A stretch of 64,000 bases of DNA from Anagrus nilaparvatae. Taxonomy: Eukaryota > Arthropoda > Insecta > Hymenoptera > Mymaridae. A program made the translations under genes and the position numbers. A model generated the notes under the pieces. It had not been told where the DNA came from. It was given only the letters and a program-made list of their open reading frames with translations, and made no database searches. Every line of letters starts with the position of its first letter. The first letter of the stretch is position 1. Location of the stretch: NCBI GenBank assembly GCA_022575985.1, contig JAKSXM010000227.1, positions 1 through 64,000 on the forward strand, given 5' to 3'. Below, piece by piece: positions 12,660 to 24,119 of this stretch.

Positions 12660-12773
12660 GAGGGGTGATGGGGCTCCCAGCATCGCCCCAATTAGTGAAG
12701 ACCTGGATCCCAGCCACATGAATACTATTCGAGAGAGACCCCTCGGCCTGAGTCCCCTCCCCATGAAGAAAGA
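12660..12773. other. GC-rich islet of unknown origin
   Basis: About 110 bases with markedly higher GC than any neighbour (blocks GATGGGGCTCCCAGCATCGC, ACCTGGATCCCAGCCACATG and CCCCTCGGCCTGAGTCCCCT). It codes for nothing convincing in any frame. It lies 290 bases beyond the 3' end of the retrotransposon tail at 13063-13917, so it may be the untranslated part of another non-LTR or SINE-like element. No partner copy is in the window. Confidence 0.4.
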
Positions 12774-13062
12774 AAATTGATAGATAATTAGTGCTTTATA
12801 CAATCGCACATTTTAGCATTTATCAGAACATGTAGGCAGTACGGTTTTTAGCCATGCAGTAATAAATAACGTGAGTTTTAAGTTTTGTTAACTATATATC
12901 ATACGTTATGTTTAAGGAATGATTTTCATAGAAAAGCAAAGAAGAAGAAAAATAATAGATGGAAATGATACTCTTTGAAAAAATTGTATACTTCGAATTA
13001 TAACTTATCAATTTGTGTTGTCATAAAAATATGCGATGGAAAACAATTTTCCAAACTTCATA

Positions 13063-13917
13063 TAGTTTATAGTTTATAGTTTATTTTATTTCAAGGTGTA
13101 AAATACATACAAATCATGGTGAAAACACCACAACCCCAAAGAGACTTTCGTCTGTACTTGGGCCTTAAGTCAAAAGTTTACATATCTAATGCAATTGTAT
13201 ATAAAAATTATTAAAATCACAATAAGAAAAAATACAATTAGTTAACAATATAAGTATTTAATATAAATTTTTATAAAAATAGGTATTCAATAATACTTTT
13301 CAATTAATGAAATAATAATAATTTAGGATAATACATAAATTTAATATAAAACGATAATTTGAGACTATTATATGATTACATTATGTAGATTTTGAAACCA
13401 TTTTTTAAAATGATAAGACCAGCTTACACTAATATGATCAGTAGTATTCTTAAGTTTAAGATTTCTTGGCATATAGTTATAAAGTTTAATGGACTTATAT
13501 GAATAACATTTTTGGCCTATTGATTTAATTTTCTTTGCTATATCAAATAAAATATTACTCTTATTAATATAATCATCACTACTTACAAATAGTTTATCTA
13601 AATTACATATACTCTTTTTCATAACAAAGTAATAAAATGTTTGCTTGACATTAAGAATAACATTGTCTGTAGAAGTATTGTTGTTTACTTGATTTAAAGA
13701 TTTAAGTAATCTATTTTGAATATTTTGAATAAGTTTGATACTGGTACCATTTGTTCCACCCCATCCTAGTATGCCATACGACATAATTGAATGGAATGAA
13801 GCATAATACATGATTTTTAATTGACTATAGTTTAAGATATATTTTAATTTATAAAAATGGAAGGTAATAAACCTGGTTTTCCTAATTAATTGTGCAATTA
13901 TCTTAATTGTTAATTTT
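13063..13917 (-). mobile_element. 3' end of a CR1/jockey-like non-LTR retrotransposon
   Basis: Minus strand. The element is truncated at its 5' side at about 13917, carries the C-terminal part of a reverse transcriptase (next entry), then a roughly 290-base 3'UTR. It ends in AATAAAATAAACTATAAAC followed by two more copies of a TATAAAC-type heptamer. A short tandem 3' tail rather than a pure poly-A tail is characteristic of CR1/L2-type elements. The 3'UTR contains a less AT-biased block, GACGAAAGTCTCTTTGGGGT. A 5'-truncated copy is the normal outcome of target-primed reverse transcription. No target duplication could be assigned. Confidence 0.7.
13368..13917 (-). pseudogene. Reverse transcriptase C-terminal fragment
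   Basis: An uninterrupted frame runs from about 13917 to the stop at 13368. From the first ATG (13811) it gives 147 residues beginning MYYASFHSIMSYGILGWGGT. The pattern Tyr-Tyr-Ala-x-x-His-(x)3-Ser-Tyr-Gly-Ile-(x)2-Trp-Gly-Gly is the conserved block after the catalytic palm in the reverse transcriptases of CR1, jockey and related clades. The frame continues about 35 codons upstream of that ATG with further RT-like sequence (QLIRKTRFITFHFYKLKYIL). The end of the frame (WSYHFKKWFQNL) resembles the usual RT tail. The catalytic YADD block and the endonuclease are absent, so it cannot be autonomous. The intact frame suggests a fairly recent insertion. Confidence 0.75.
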
Positions 13918-16900
13918 CAAAAATTAAAAGAGTTATTTTCTATGGTAAATATACACTTGCAAATAGTTTTTAGTTTTAAAAAGTCTGTATTAATAAAATT
14001 TACATTTGTAAATATATACTTGTGAAATACTTATATAATCTTATGATTGCATTTCATTTGCGAGAAAAGAATTTTTTTTTTTAATGGGATAGGCATATCA
14101 TATAAATTTAAAATTTATTTGTAAAGTAAAGTAACACCATTTTCCCATTCATTAATTTTTATATTTATGAAACGATATAAAATTTAAAAATTAATTTAAA
14201 ATAAAAATTTTCAGAAATGAAAAGATGATTCATAAATAATGAATGTTCATTTTTTCAAAAATATAATTACTATTTTATGCAAAGATTTTTTTATAAAAAA
14301 CTAATTACTTTAGGTAATAAAAAATAACAAAATACAGGAATATAATCAAAAACCTAATTAAATACCTAATTAAATAATAATTTATTAAATTTTGTTTTAT
14401 TAAAAAAAAAAAAAATTATTTTGGGAATAAAATATAAATTTTGAATATAAAATAATTAACATAAACATAAAAATATATTCTCATGTAATTTAAAATAATG
14501 ATTTTTTTCTCGTGGGTGTTTTTTTTAAACATTTTTTTTGTTGCTATAATTAAAAAAAACGTATTATGAAATTTATAAATTTTAGCAATTAATAATCAAG
14601 GTTAATAAATATATTTTGAAAATAAAAATATTTAATTGCTTTTAATTATTTAAAATTATTTTAGATGAGTATAAGAAACCTTGATTATTTGCAATAAGAA
14701 TTTATATACAGAAGGAAATATTTAAGAAACAGTAAATTAATTGAAAGTCAAAAATTCTAAGGAAGCTTGAACTTGAGGGTTTTTAAAGAAAGCTGTGTTT
14801 GATATTTGATATATTTGCAAATATTAACAGAAAAGTTTACTATCTTTTTCATATGAGGTTGAAAAGTATAAGACACTTCGATAGATTTTGAACAACTCTA
14901 TTATGATTTTAAGATTATATCGTATTTATTTTAATGAATTCATCAGATTATTGTCATGTTAAGAAACAGAGGGAGGCAGGGGTTCCTAATATGAGAAAAG
15001 TTCTACTAAGGGATTTTTGGGTCGTTGATTTCAAAAATCATAGTTTTGCTAATGTGAAAATTTTTTATTTTTTATTATAAAATTTTTTGCTAATGTTAAA
15101 ATTTTTGTCTAATATCCTTAAATTAGCAAAAGTCACCACAATTTAGAGTTAATTGAAAGTAGTTTTGAAAAGTTTTTGATATTTATTTTCAAGCAATTTA
15201 TAAGAAAAGTTCAAGCAGTGCAATTTGACAATGAAGAAAAAGGATTACATAGTTTGTATCAAAATTTTCAGTAAACATTTTCAAATATTTTCAAATGTTT
15301 TATGGGTTTTTAATTTCATATATAAAAAAATAAGTGAAAACATATTTTACCATCCCTTTTTAGATTTATGAAATATGGAAAATTTTTTATTGAAATGAAA
15401 TATGTATTTTATAAAAATCGAATTTTATTCGACTTTGTTGACACTGACTGTGAGAGTTCGTAATTTAAAAGGGCTGGATGTCAGCCATTTTTTGAGGTAT
15501 CATCGAATCAAAGGCTTCATAAAATATTAATTTTCATTAAATTTAATTTTAGGCCAACAAAATAAGGTTTTAATTTTTCGTAAAATGAAAAAGAGGGAAT
15601 TATTTTTTGAATGTTTTGTTGACTATAATTTTATGTAGCCTCTGATTGGTTGATACCTAATGTTATGACTGAGAACTAGCCTTCTTAAATTATTTCATAA
15701 GGTTTTAAAAATAAAAATCAAAGACTATGTAAGCTCTTTTTGATGTCAATATTCTTTTTATACTTTTATTGCAATTAAGCACTAGACTATGCAAAATAAA
15801 AATTAAGTAGGTACTAAAAATTTTTAAGTAAATTTTACAAATTCCTTTTAAATTTTAAAATTTGTAATGATATATTAAAAGTTATTTATATATTATAAAA
15901 TTGAGATAACATAATTTTCTTAACGAAATTCTTCACATACTTGAATATAAAATCAAAGTAAACATTTTATTATCATAAAAAATGGAAAAATCAAGTTAAC
16001 AAAAAAAAAAAAAAATAGCTATTTTTTTGCAAAAATTAACATGCATAAATAAAGTGTAAAAAAAATTCTTTATGACAAAAATGCGACGAAACAAGTACAT
16101 TCTACTATTCACACATAGTCTGTCTTTGAGTACCTTAGTGACGCCATTAATCTTCAAGACAACGAGTCGTTTAAAAAGTTTTAGTTTTTCTACGAATATT
16201 TTATAATAAGAAGAAGATGAAACCGCGTCTTCTTAACTTTTTTTTTGTAATGTAACATACCATACAATAGAAATCTCAAAAGAATATATAATAGCGACGC
16301 CGTAATGTCCCGTCATACCTATTATAATATTATTTGAGTTCGTGTGTCTTTCTACACCTTGAGAGCTAAATATCAAGAGATGGTGCATCTTTTTTTTTTA
16401 TTTGATAAAAAATTTTATAAATGTAACCTCTGCACACCTCACGCAGTCATTCATGTTGAATGAATTGTAAAATATTTTTTTTTTACAAGAAAGGTGATAT
16501 AATTCAAAAAATCATATTCGGAGACAAAAATCTTTTTTTTTACTACTACTGGGTTCCTTTTGTTGTATTAGCTTTGACATATCTCGTTGATTATTTATTA
16601 TGTTATATATTGAGGTGTGAGATTTTTTTTTCATTATTTCTATTATATTATTGAATAAAAGTAAAAAAAAAATATTTCTTTTTTTTTTGTATTCAATTTT
16701 TTATTCTTCATTTTTTGTATTCTAAATAAATAATAATAATAATTTTTCAGATTATATTATTTTAAAGATCAAATCATAATTCTACATCAGATATTTTTTT
16801 TTTGGAGGTTCTTTTGTTTAAATTCTTACTAAAAATATATTACGACTTAAATGAGACACTAATGATTTTTTTTTTGCTTTTTTTTTGAAAATAAAATACT

Positions 16901-18524
16901 TTTAACAAGATTACGTAAATTTATTGTACGAAATCACTATTTATACGATTTTAAAATGGGTATTAAAAGACACTGTTGTATATTTAGGAACTTAACTTTT
17001 ATTTGTGATAAATAATAATTAAAGAGGCATTTTTGATAATCCAAGGATTGAGTTTGGTTAATGAATAAGTGTATTTAAAATATGCAAGAAAAAATAAAAA
17101 ATTTTTTTTCAATTTCGCTCAAACTTTCAATAATTTATCATCACCTAGCACATAAAAGTAATTAACGATTGTAAAGTTTAGTAATATTTAAACTTTTTCA
17201 GTAATAATGTAAAAAAAGAAATATTCACATTTTCTTGCTAGAATTTTAAGTGTATATTATAAGCTTTGTGTCTGTCTAAAACTGACTTTATCTACTGATT
17301 TTAAGATTTCGTTTAATTTATTAGTTAAAATCTTTTTTAAGGTACACAAAAATATCTCATAATATAAATTTTAATACTTTCAAAAATACTTATTAATGTT
17401 GCTTAATCTTAAAATACAAAACTTAATTTTTCTTTACATTAGTTTTTTCATGAAGTATATATTTTAGCCTTTCTTGATTTTAGACTATTTTTTGCCTATC
17501 AGTCCAAAAATCAAGTAAAATTGTCAGTAAAAATACTCAAATCAATTTTTTAAAAATAAAAAATACTTTAAGTTTTTAATATCTGTTTTGGCACAATTTT
17601 AAAATACATAATTTTTTTAAATCCTATAGATTCATTTTTGCAATCAGTGACTCCAAAAACTCGCATATACTGAATTTTAATATGCACCAGAACCATTATT
17701 ATTTTTAAATAAAAATGAATAATACAAATAAATTTTTAGAGATATTTCTTAATTAAATAATTAAATTGCATATACAAAAATAAAAATGACAGAAATTCAC
17801 ATCAAACGTTAATATACTTCATTAAATATTTCTCAAGATAAACATATAGGTATATAAATTTAAAAAATTAACAAATCCAATAATAAAGCAAACATCAGTG
17901 CTAAAAGAATTCATATTTTTAGATTTATCGTTCTTTAAATACACATATATAAAATATGCAGCACATTATTATTAATATAAATTATCATATTATCTTTTAT
18001 GATTTTAATAAAATGATCTTTGTGCCAAGCTAAACGTTTTTGTAAAATGAAGTGGCGCCTAAATAATATAGGTCGATTAGATTTCTTATTCTACATAATT
18101 TTAATAATAATAATAAAGTAATATCTTTGGAATATATTTAGAAAATATAATAATGTATGTCGATGAAAACGCGTGATACTGATTACATTTTAGCTACTGA
18201 CTTTGGATTGGCGCCAGTCTTTTTGTAAAAAAAATTTTATTTACAAACCTATATATTTTATTATTCTTCTTTTTTAAGTAGATTTCTTTTTAGGTACTTT
18301 ATGAACATAAATATGTATATTGCTAAAAGTTCAATTTTTTTTCATGTTTGTTTTTTTTTTTTTTTTTTTGAAAGAAAATAAAAAAATGAAATTATTTGTT
18401 TACCACTTAAGCAAATGAAATTACATAATTTTTAGGATTCTTTTTTATTTGAAAAATAAAGTGATAATTTTAAGAATTAAGTGTTTTAAAGTACCTAAAT
18501 TCATGTTTTATAATAGTTGAGGAA
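13918..18524. other. Long AT-rich stretch, no supported gene
   Basis: Mostly low-complexity sequence. The most complex part is 16080-16450. On its minus strand there is an ATG followed by a possible donor (ATGGCGTCACTAAG then GTACTC, near 16135-16155) that could be a tiny first exon, but there is no partner exon to test it. The small frame at 16460-16654 (plus, 64 codons) has a hydrophobic Leu/Tyr-rich centre and is probably chance. GGCGCC occurs at 18054 and 18210. A fragment near 15000-15140 (TTTTTGGGTCGTTGAT) looks like one decayed unit of the foldback tandem repeats. Confidence 0.4.
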
Positions 18525-18605
18525 GCAAAAAATAGGGAAAAAAGCCTATTTTCTACACAAAAGAGACAGTTTTTTACTTATTGTATGCAAAACTGTTTTA
18601 AATCA
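18525..18605. repeat. Dispersed hairpin repeat, copy 2 (diverged, reverse orientation)
   Basis: The block AATAGGGAAAAAAGCCTATT, followed by GAGACAG and then TGCAAAACTGTTTTAAATCA, reproduces in reverse orientation the layout of the copies at 3440-3560 and 42637-42712. The right stem is degenerate. Confidence 0.4.
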
Positions 18606-19139
18606 CGGGACAAAATATGGGGTGATTATTCAGTCAAGACTAATATTTTGTCCCTTGTTTAAAAAATAACTGTAAATTTACTTTAATATACCTATTTTAT
18701 TTTTTTTACTTAGTTTTAAATACTTGAAAATACTTTAACTTATTGTTAGTAAGCTATAACTTAGCTATAGAGAATATTTAAAATATCTAATCATAAAAAT
18801 TAAATGTCAATAAATTATAAAAAAAAATTTTTTTTCCATTCTCGCAAGTAAAATGAGTTTTTAAGGTTATAAATATAGTGGATTTCAAAAAAATTTTTGT
18901 AAGAGATAAATAAAGTGTAAGAAATATTTATAAATACCTAATATTGAAATATAAACAGAATTTTAATAATGAATTGACGCAATAAACTGTAAACTCTTTA
19001 AAATACATGATAGCTTTTTGACGAAGATTTTACAATTACTCGGAGCTACGCACCTCGTACCTTTAAACCTCCGCATTTGGCAAAATAAACATTTCTACGA
19101 GCCTGTTATAAGAATGTACTATTATATCTATATCTATTT
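18606..19139. other. AT-rich spacer
   Basis: Low-complexity spacer; nothing recognised. The 63-codon frame beginning at 19018 runs into the repeat described next and has no recognisable protein character. Confidence 0.5.
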
Positions 19140-21204
19140 TCAGCCTCAAATAAACGAGGGATTTCATCCCAACTGGGTCCAAGTTGGACTGAAGGGTCGT
19201 AGAAATTAATCCAAGATATTTTTTTCCGGTAGTAAAACTAAAAATAAATACTTCAAGCCATGTTCAGGTTTCTAGGTCATAGAATTCGATTCCAAAGTTC
19301 AAAATTTTATTTTAACTGCGCATGCACGTGATACTACTCTTTTCACCACGCCTTTTAGCTGAAATATAAAAAAATTTGCAGGCTCAATTTTTTACAACTT
19401 AGGCTTAAATTTCTACTATTTTGATTATTGATTAAGTTATTGTTTTTTCAAATTTTTGAATATCATGCCAAGTCGCATGACCAAATGAAAATCTGACCCA
19501 AAATCCTCGGGAAATTCCACATAGGAATATAATTTTGGGAAGCTTTGAAAAAATCGCGTAAAAATGACGAATTTTTAAAGTTAAAAAAAAAAATTTTTCC
19601 TTTTATTTAAAAATATTTTAAAAAATGAATTTTTTTTTAAATTACGAGGAAAAAAAACGCTGCCAAGTGATTGGCACTATGGTTCCTCATTAACAATAGC
19701 AAAATATTTATAATGGTCTATTTTATCTAATAAAAATTATAATTTGAGATATCAGTATTTCATAAAAAAAAGTTAAATACCGTATTTTAAAAGAAAAAAA
19801 ATGTTGCTGTGATTTAATGTTTTTTATTTAACAAATTTTTAGAAAAAAATTTCAATAAACTAGGTATTAACTTAAAAAAAAAACAATATTACAGATTTTT
19901 TAATTTTTTTGTTTTATTAATATTGAGAAAAAAATTTTGAAAAAATTCGGTATCAGATCCAAAAAATTACTATGAATAAGCTTTCTAAAACTAGTACTCT
20001 CATAGAAATTAATTAGGTACTACGTCCGAACAAAAAAAAAATTTGGTATTCTTTGTATTTTTTTGTGAAAAAAATTTTGGGAAAAATTAATTATCAGATT
20101 TGAGATATCGAGTAAAAACCATACTTTCAAATACAATTACTTTTATGGAAATAAATGAGGTATTACACCTAAATTTAAAAAAAAAAAAGTATTTTGAAAT
20201 CTCTTGATGAAAAAATTGTTGAAAAATTAGATCTTAATTCCATAATAATGGTTGTTAAATACCACCGATTGCAAAATTTTCAAATATTAGTACTTTCATG
20301 GAATTAAAGGAAGTATTACACTAAAAAAAAAAAAAAATATTACAGATTTTTTAATTTTTTTGTTTTTTTAATTTTGAGAAAAAAAATTTGAAATAATTAA
20401 GTTTCAGGTCCAAAAAATTACTATAAACGATATTTCTAAAACTAGTACTCTCATAGAAATCAATTAGGTACTACATCCAAAAATAAAAAAAAATTAAGTT
20501 TTTTTTGTATTTTTTTGTGAAAAAAATTTTGTGAAAAAAATTTTCAAAAAATTAGTTATCAGATTCGAGATATCGAGTAAAAATCGTACTTTCAAATATA
20601 AGTACTTTCATGGAAATAAATGAGGTATTACATCCAAATTAAAAAAAAAAAAAAGTAGTTTGAGATTTTTTGATGAAAAAATTTTTGAAAAAAAAAATTA
20701 GATCTTAATTCCATAATGGTTGTTAAATACCACCGATTGAAAAATTTTCAAATATTAGTACTTTCATAGAAAAAAACTAAGTATTACGTCCTAAAATAAA
20801 AAAAATTTTGGCAGTTTTTGTATTTTTTGGCAACAAAAATTTTGAGAAAAAAATTTTGAAAAAATTAGGTATCAGGTCCAAAAAAATGCTATAAACCATA
20901 GTTCTAAAACTAGTACTCTCAAAGAAATAAATTAGGTACTACGTCCAAAAAGAAAAAAAAAATTAGCGTTTTTTGTATTTTTTTGTGAAAAAAATTTTGA
21001 GAAAAAAATTTTCAAAAAATTAGTTATCAGATTCGAGATATCGAGTAAAAATCGTACTTTCAAATATAGGTACTTTCGTGGAAATAAATGAGGTATTACA
21101 TCCAAATTAAAAAAAAAAAAAAGTAGTTTGAGATTTTTTGATGAAAAAATTTTTGAAAAAAAAATTAAGTCTTAATTCCATAATGGTTGTGAAATTTCAC
21201 CGGT

Positions 21205-21262
<58 letters not shown>

Positions 21263-21375
21263 GACTTTTTATAAAAACCGGTTTTTTAGCTTCCTGAGGT
21301 CCCAAAACGTGCTTATACGCCAAAAAATCAAAAATCAAAATTTCATCTATCACAAAGGTTCCTCTATGAGGAACC
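19140..21375. repeat. Composite repeat: three tandem units of about 465 bp plus (CA)n
   Basis: From about 19930 to 21190 a unit of roughly 465 bp recurs three times. Each unit contains, in order, AAAACTAGTACTCTCA (near 19987, 20450 and 20908), GAGATATCGAGTAAAAA, AATGAGGTATTACA and ACCACCGATTG, separated by A/T homopolymers. The array ends at a (CA)n microsatellite (about 21214-21258) and then a GAGGAACC motif that is also seen inverted near 19679. The left flank (19140-19520) shares TCCAAGTTGGACTGA, AGAATTCGATTCC and AAGTCGCATGACCAAAT with 35118-35645, so the composite belongs to a dispersed family. The 113-codon frame at 21138-21479 crosses the CA repeat and is not a gene. Confidence 0.65.
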
Positions 21376-22860
21376 AATATTTAACTGCAAAATGTAAGTA
21401 TTTTAATATTAATATATTGAGACAATTTACCAAAGTAGGTCAAAAACAGAGAAATTGCTATCAAAAATCATGGATTTGACCAAAGATAAAATTGGATAAT
21501 AGTACTTATTTTTAGTTGCACTTTTGGAAAAAAATAGTTTGAGCTGATTTCTAAAGACCTTTAAGAGACCAGCTAGGGTGGAAATTCTTAAATATTATTT
21601 AAATAATATTTTTCTAAGAAGAGATTCTTGTGATAAAATGTGATTGAATTATCATTCAAGATAAATTTATGGAAAACTTAAGCTTGACTTAAAATTTTCT
21701 GAAAAATAATCACTGGTTAAAATAGTATCTTTTTTGTTCCGAATATGAGAAAATTATTTCTTTCTAGGAAAAACATCTTAAAATTTAATTTGAACAAAAA
21801 ATTTTTGCCTTTTTAAAATTTTTAGATTTTGAGTAATATGTTGTAATTTATTGTTGAAAACTTTTGCTTTATTAGAATCTTATACTAATTCTAAAAAATG
21901 AATTAATTACTTTTAATATTAATTATTATTCTAATATGTATTTAAATTTAAAAGCGTTGGAAGTTATTTTGTAAAAAATTTGTTTTAATAATTTTAAAAT
22001 AATAATTTTTTATAACAGTTAAAATTTAATTATAGAATTTAAGGTATTCAAAATTTAAGTGTTCAAAAAACTTCTTTGTATATCTTCAAATGTTACCGTT
22101 GACACTTTAAGAATATTTTAGTCTGTGAAAGTAATTATTATTCAACCCTTTTACTAACTAAAAAAATGTTCTTAAAGATTTTAATGATTTTCAAATTCTT
22201 TAAACATGACTCAGAAGCAGAGAATTCTTTACTCGTGGTTCAATATCAATGAACCAAAAAAATATAAATGTAGTGCATTGTCAAGTGAATAGAAGACATT
22301 TATCTTTTTGACTATACAATTCTAAATACCCAACATTATTAATGATATTAAAAATTCTTTCATAAAACAAAAATAAAATTTGATCTTATTTTTATTCAAA
22401 ACTAAAATTTTAAATTTAGATTTTAAAATATTTTTTTTTTTTTAATTACTTTTTATTTAAATAAGTTTTTAGCCAAAATTTTTATGTAATCGATTTAAAG
22501 ATAAACTTTTGTGGACCTATCAACGGATGTGGCCAACCCATATCCGGTAATATAGCAAATAAAATAAAATCTTTTTTTTTTTTTGAGACTGTAAGTAAAT
22601 TTAACATAAAAATAAAAGAACACGAAAAAAATTAAAGGACTAAGTCTTTCAGAACTAATTAAATACAACATAAGAAGTGTATTTTAAATTGAATTTTTAA
22701 ATTAAGTCTTGACTTTTCCTTTATTTTTTACATTTATTAAAGCATACACTGGGAAAATGTTTAATTTTTAAAATGAAACTTTTAAAGTGTAAATATTTTT
22801 TTTTAGGTACCGTAAAAATCATATATAGAGTATTAATTTTATTTATTCATATACATAACA
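21376..22860. other. AT-rich intergenic sequence
   Basis: No exon, RNA gene or repeat boundary is recognised. There are several homopolymer T runs (22431-22443, 22571-22583). Confidence 0.5.
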
Positions 22861-23010
22861 TACACTGTAAAAAGTAACTTTCTTAGATTCACAAAAAAAA
22901 TAGAATTTTTTCGAAAAATTAGTGAATTTTCAAAAAATTTTGTAAATATTCGATAAAAGTCGTATATTTACTAAACTTAGTATATTATCGAAAAATTCGA
23001 GAATTCTCGA

Positions 23011-23148
23011 TTTTAGGGGGGGGGGTCAAAAATTGACGTTTTTAGGGGGGGGGGGGGTCAAAAATTGACGCTTTTAGGGGGGGGGGGTCAAAAATTGACG
23101 TTTTTAGGGGGGGGTGAAAAGGTGACGTTTTTAGGGGGGGGGGGGTGA
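23011..23148 (+). repeat. Tandem array of guanine tracts
   Basis: Five G runs of 10, 13, 11, 8 and 12 bases (starting at 23016, 23045, 23077, 23107 and 23134) are spaced 27-32 bases apart. The linker is TCAAAAATTGACGTTTTTA or close to it, itself containing the small palindrome TCAAAAATTGA. The plus strand meets the usual pattern for G-quadruplex formation, within a region otherwise nearly devoid of G runs. Confidence 0.85.
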
Positions 23149-23171
23149 AATGGACTTAGAATATTTTCGAT

Positions 23172-23620
23172 TCAGGGACTTTTGGTGCAGAAGTACCTAG
23201 GGACCTATGGTGCAGAAGTACCTAGGGACCTTTGGTGCAGGAGTACCTAGGGACCTTTGGTGCAGAAGTACCTAGGGACTATTGGTGCAGAAGTCCCTAA
23301 AGACCTTTGGTGCAGAAGTACCTAGGAACCTTTGGTGCAGAAGTACCTAGGGAGCATTGGTGCAGAAGTACCTAGGGACATATGGTGCAGAAGTCCCTTA
23401 AGACCTTTGGTGCAGAAGTATCTAGGGAGCATTGATGCAGAAGTACCTAGGGACCTATGGTGCAGAAGTACCTAGGAAACTTTGGTGCAGAAGTACCTAG
23501 GAACCTTTGGTGCAGAATTACCTAGGCAGCATTGGTGCAGAAGTCCCTAAAGACCTTTGGTGCAGAAATACCTAGGGAGTATTGGTGCAGAAGTACCTAG
23601 GGACCATTGGTGCAGAATTT
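23172..23620 (+). repeat. 25-bp minisatellite, 18 units
   Basis: I count 18 occurrences of the TGCAGAA core, about 25 bases apart, with consensus GGTGCAGAAGTACCTAGGGA plus five variable bases. Variants share TCCCTAAAGA in place of TACCTAGGGA at recurring intervals, which hints at higher-order duplication of two or three units. GTACCTAGG makes each unit partly palindromic. It lies wholly inside the TA-flanked element. Confidence 0.9.
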
Positions 23621-24119
23621 TTAAGAATTTATTGCAAAAATTAATAAAAAATAAATTCATATTATTTAAAAAACTATAATAATTTGAAAATTTAATTAAT
23701 TTGGTTCACTTTGATGTCTAAGCAGCATGATTTCTAAAATAAAAATCTATATATAAATATTTGCATATAAATATTTATATTATGAACACAATAGATACTT
23801 TATTATCAATGTTATAAATGAACATGTTCCATGCTCGTTGGTTGTGTAGTTACACAAACCGCTTTTTTTGTGATTTTACGAAAAAAGTTGTAAATTTACA
23901 ACTATTTTTTCGGAAATTTACAACTACTTTTTGAAAATTTTTGAAACAAATTGTAAATTATCAATTTTTCTTGCGAATTCATAAAAAAAAATCGAGAATT
24001 CTCGAATTTTTCGAAAATATACTAAATCTAGTAATTATACGATTTTTTTCGAATATTTACAAATTTTTTCGAAAATTTACTAATTTTTACTTTCTAAGAA
24101 AGTTACTTTTTACAGTGTA

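Larger units (their letters stand above)
22863..24117. mobile_element. TA-flanked CACTGTAAAAAG foldback/MITE with internal satellites
   Basis: The ends are CACTGTAAAAAGTAACTTTC on the left and its complement on the right. Both are flanked directly by the dinucleotide TA (22861-22862 and 24118-24119), as for Tc1/mariner-type target sites. The inverted repeats run about 150 bp and are made of AT-rich units such as TTTTCGAAAAATT and GAGAATTCTCGA. There is no transposase frame, so the element is non-autonomous. The interior holds a G-tract array (23011-23148), an 18-unit minisatellite (23172-23620) and a copy of the AACATGGAACATGTT-bounded repeat described at 37681 and 49811. Confidence 0.75.

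Noticed and set aside
16460..16654. 64-codon frame with a hydrophobic Leu/Tyr-rich segment
   Set aside because: Runs of Phe, Tyr and Leu are expected from T-rich DNA; no splice context, conserved motif or partner exon was found.
18157..18228. Short frame MSMKTRDTDYILATDFGLAP
   Set aside because: Composition looks protein-like, but it is only 23 codons with no splice sites or homologous pattern; kept as chance.
23172..23620. Possible protein-coding repeat
   Set aside because: Unit length is 25 bp, not a multiple of three, and no frame stays open across the array.
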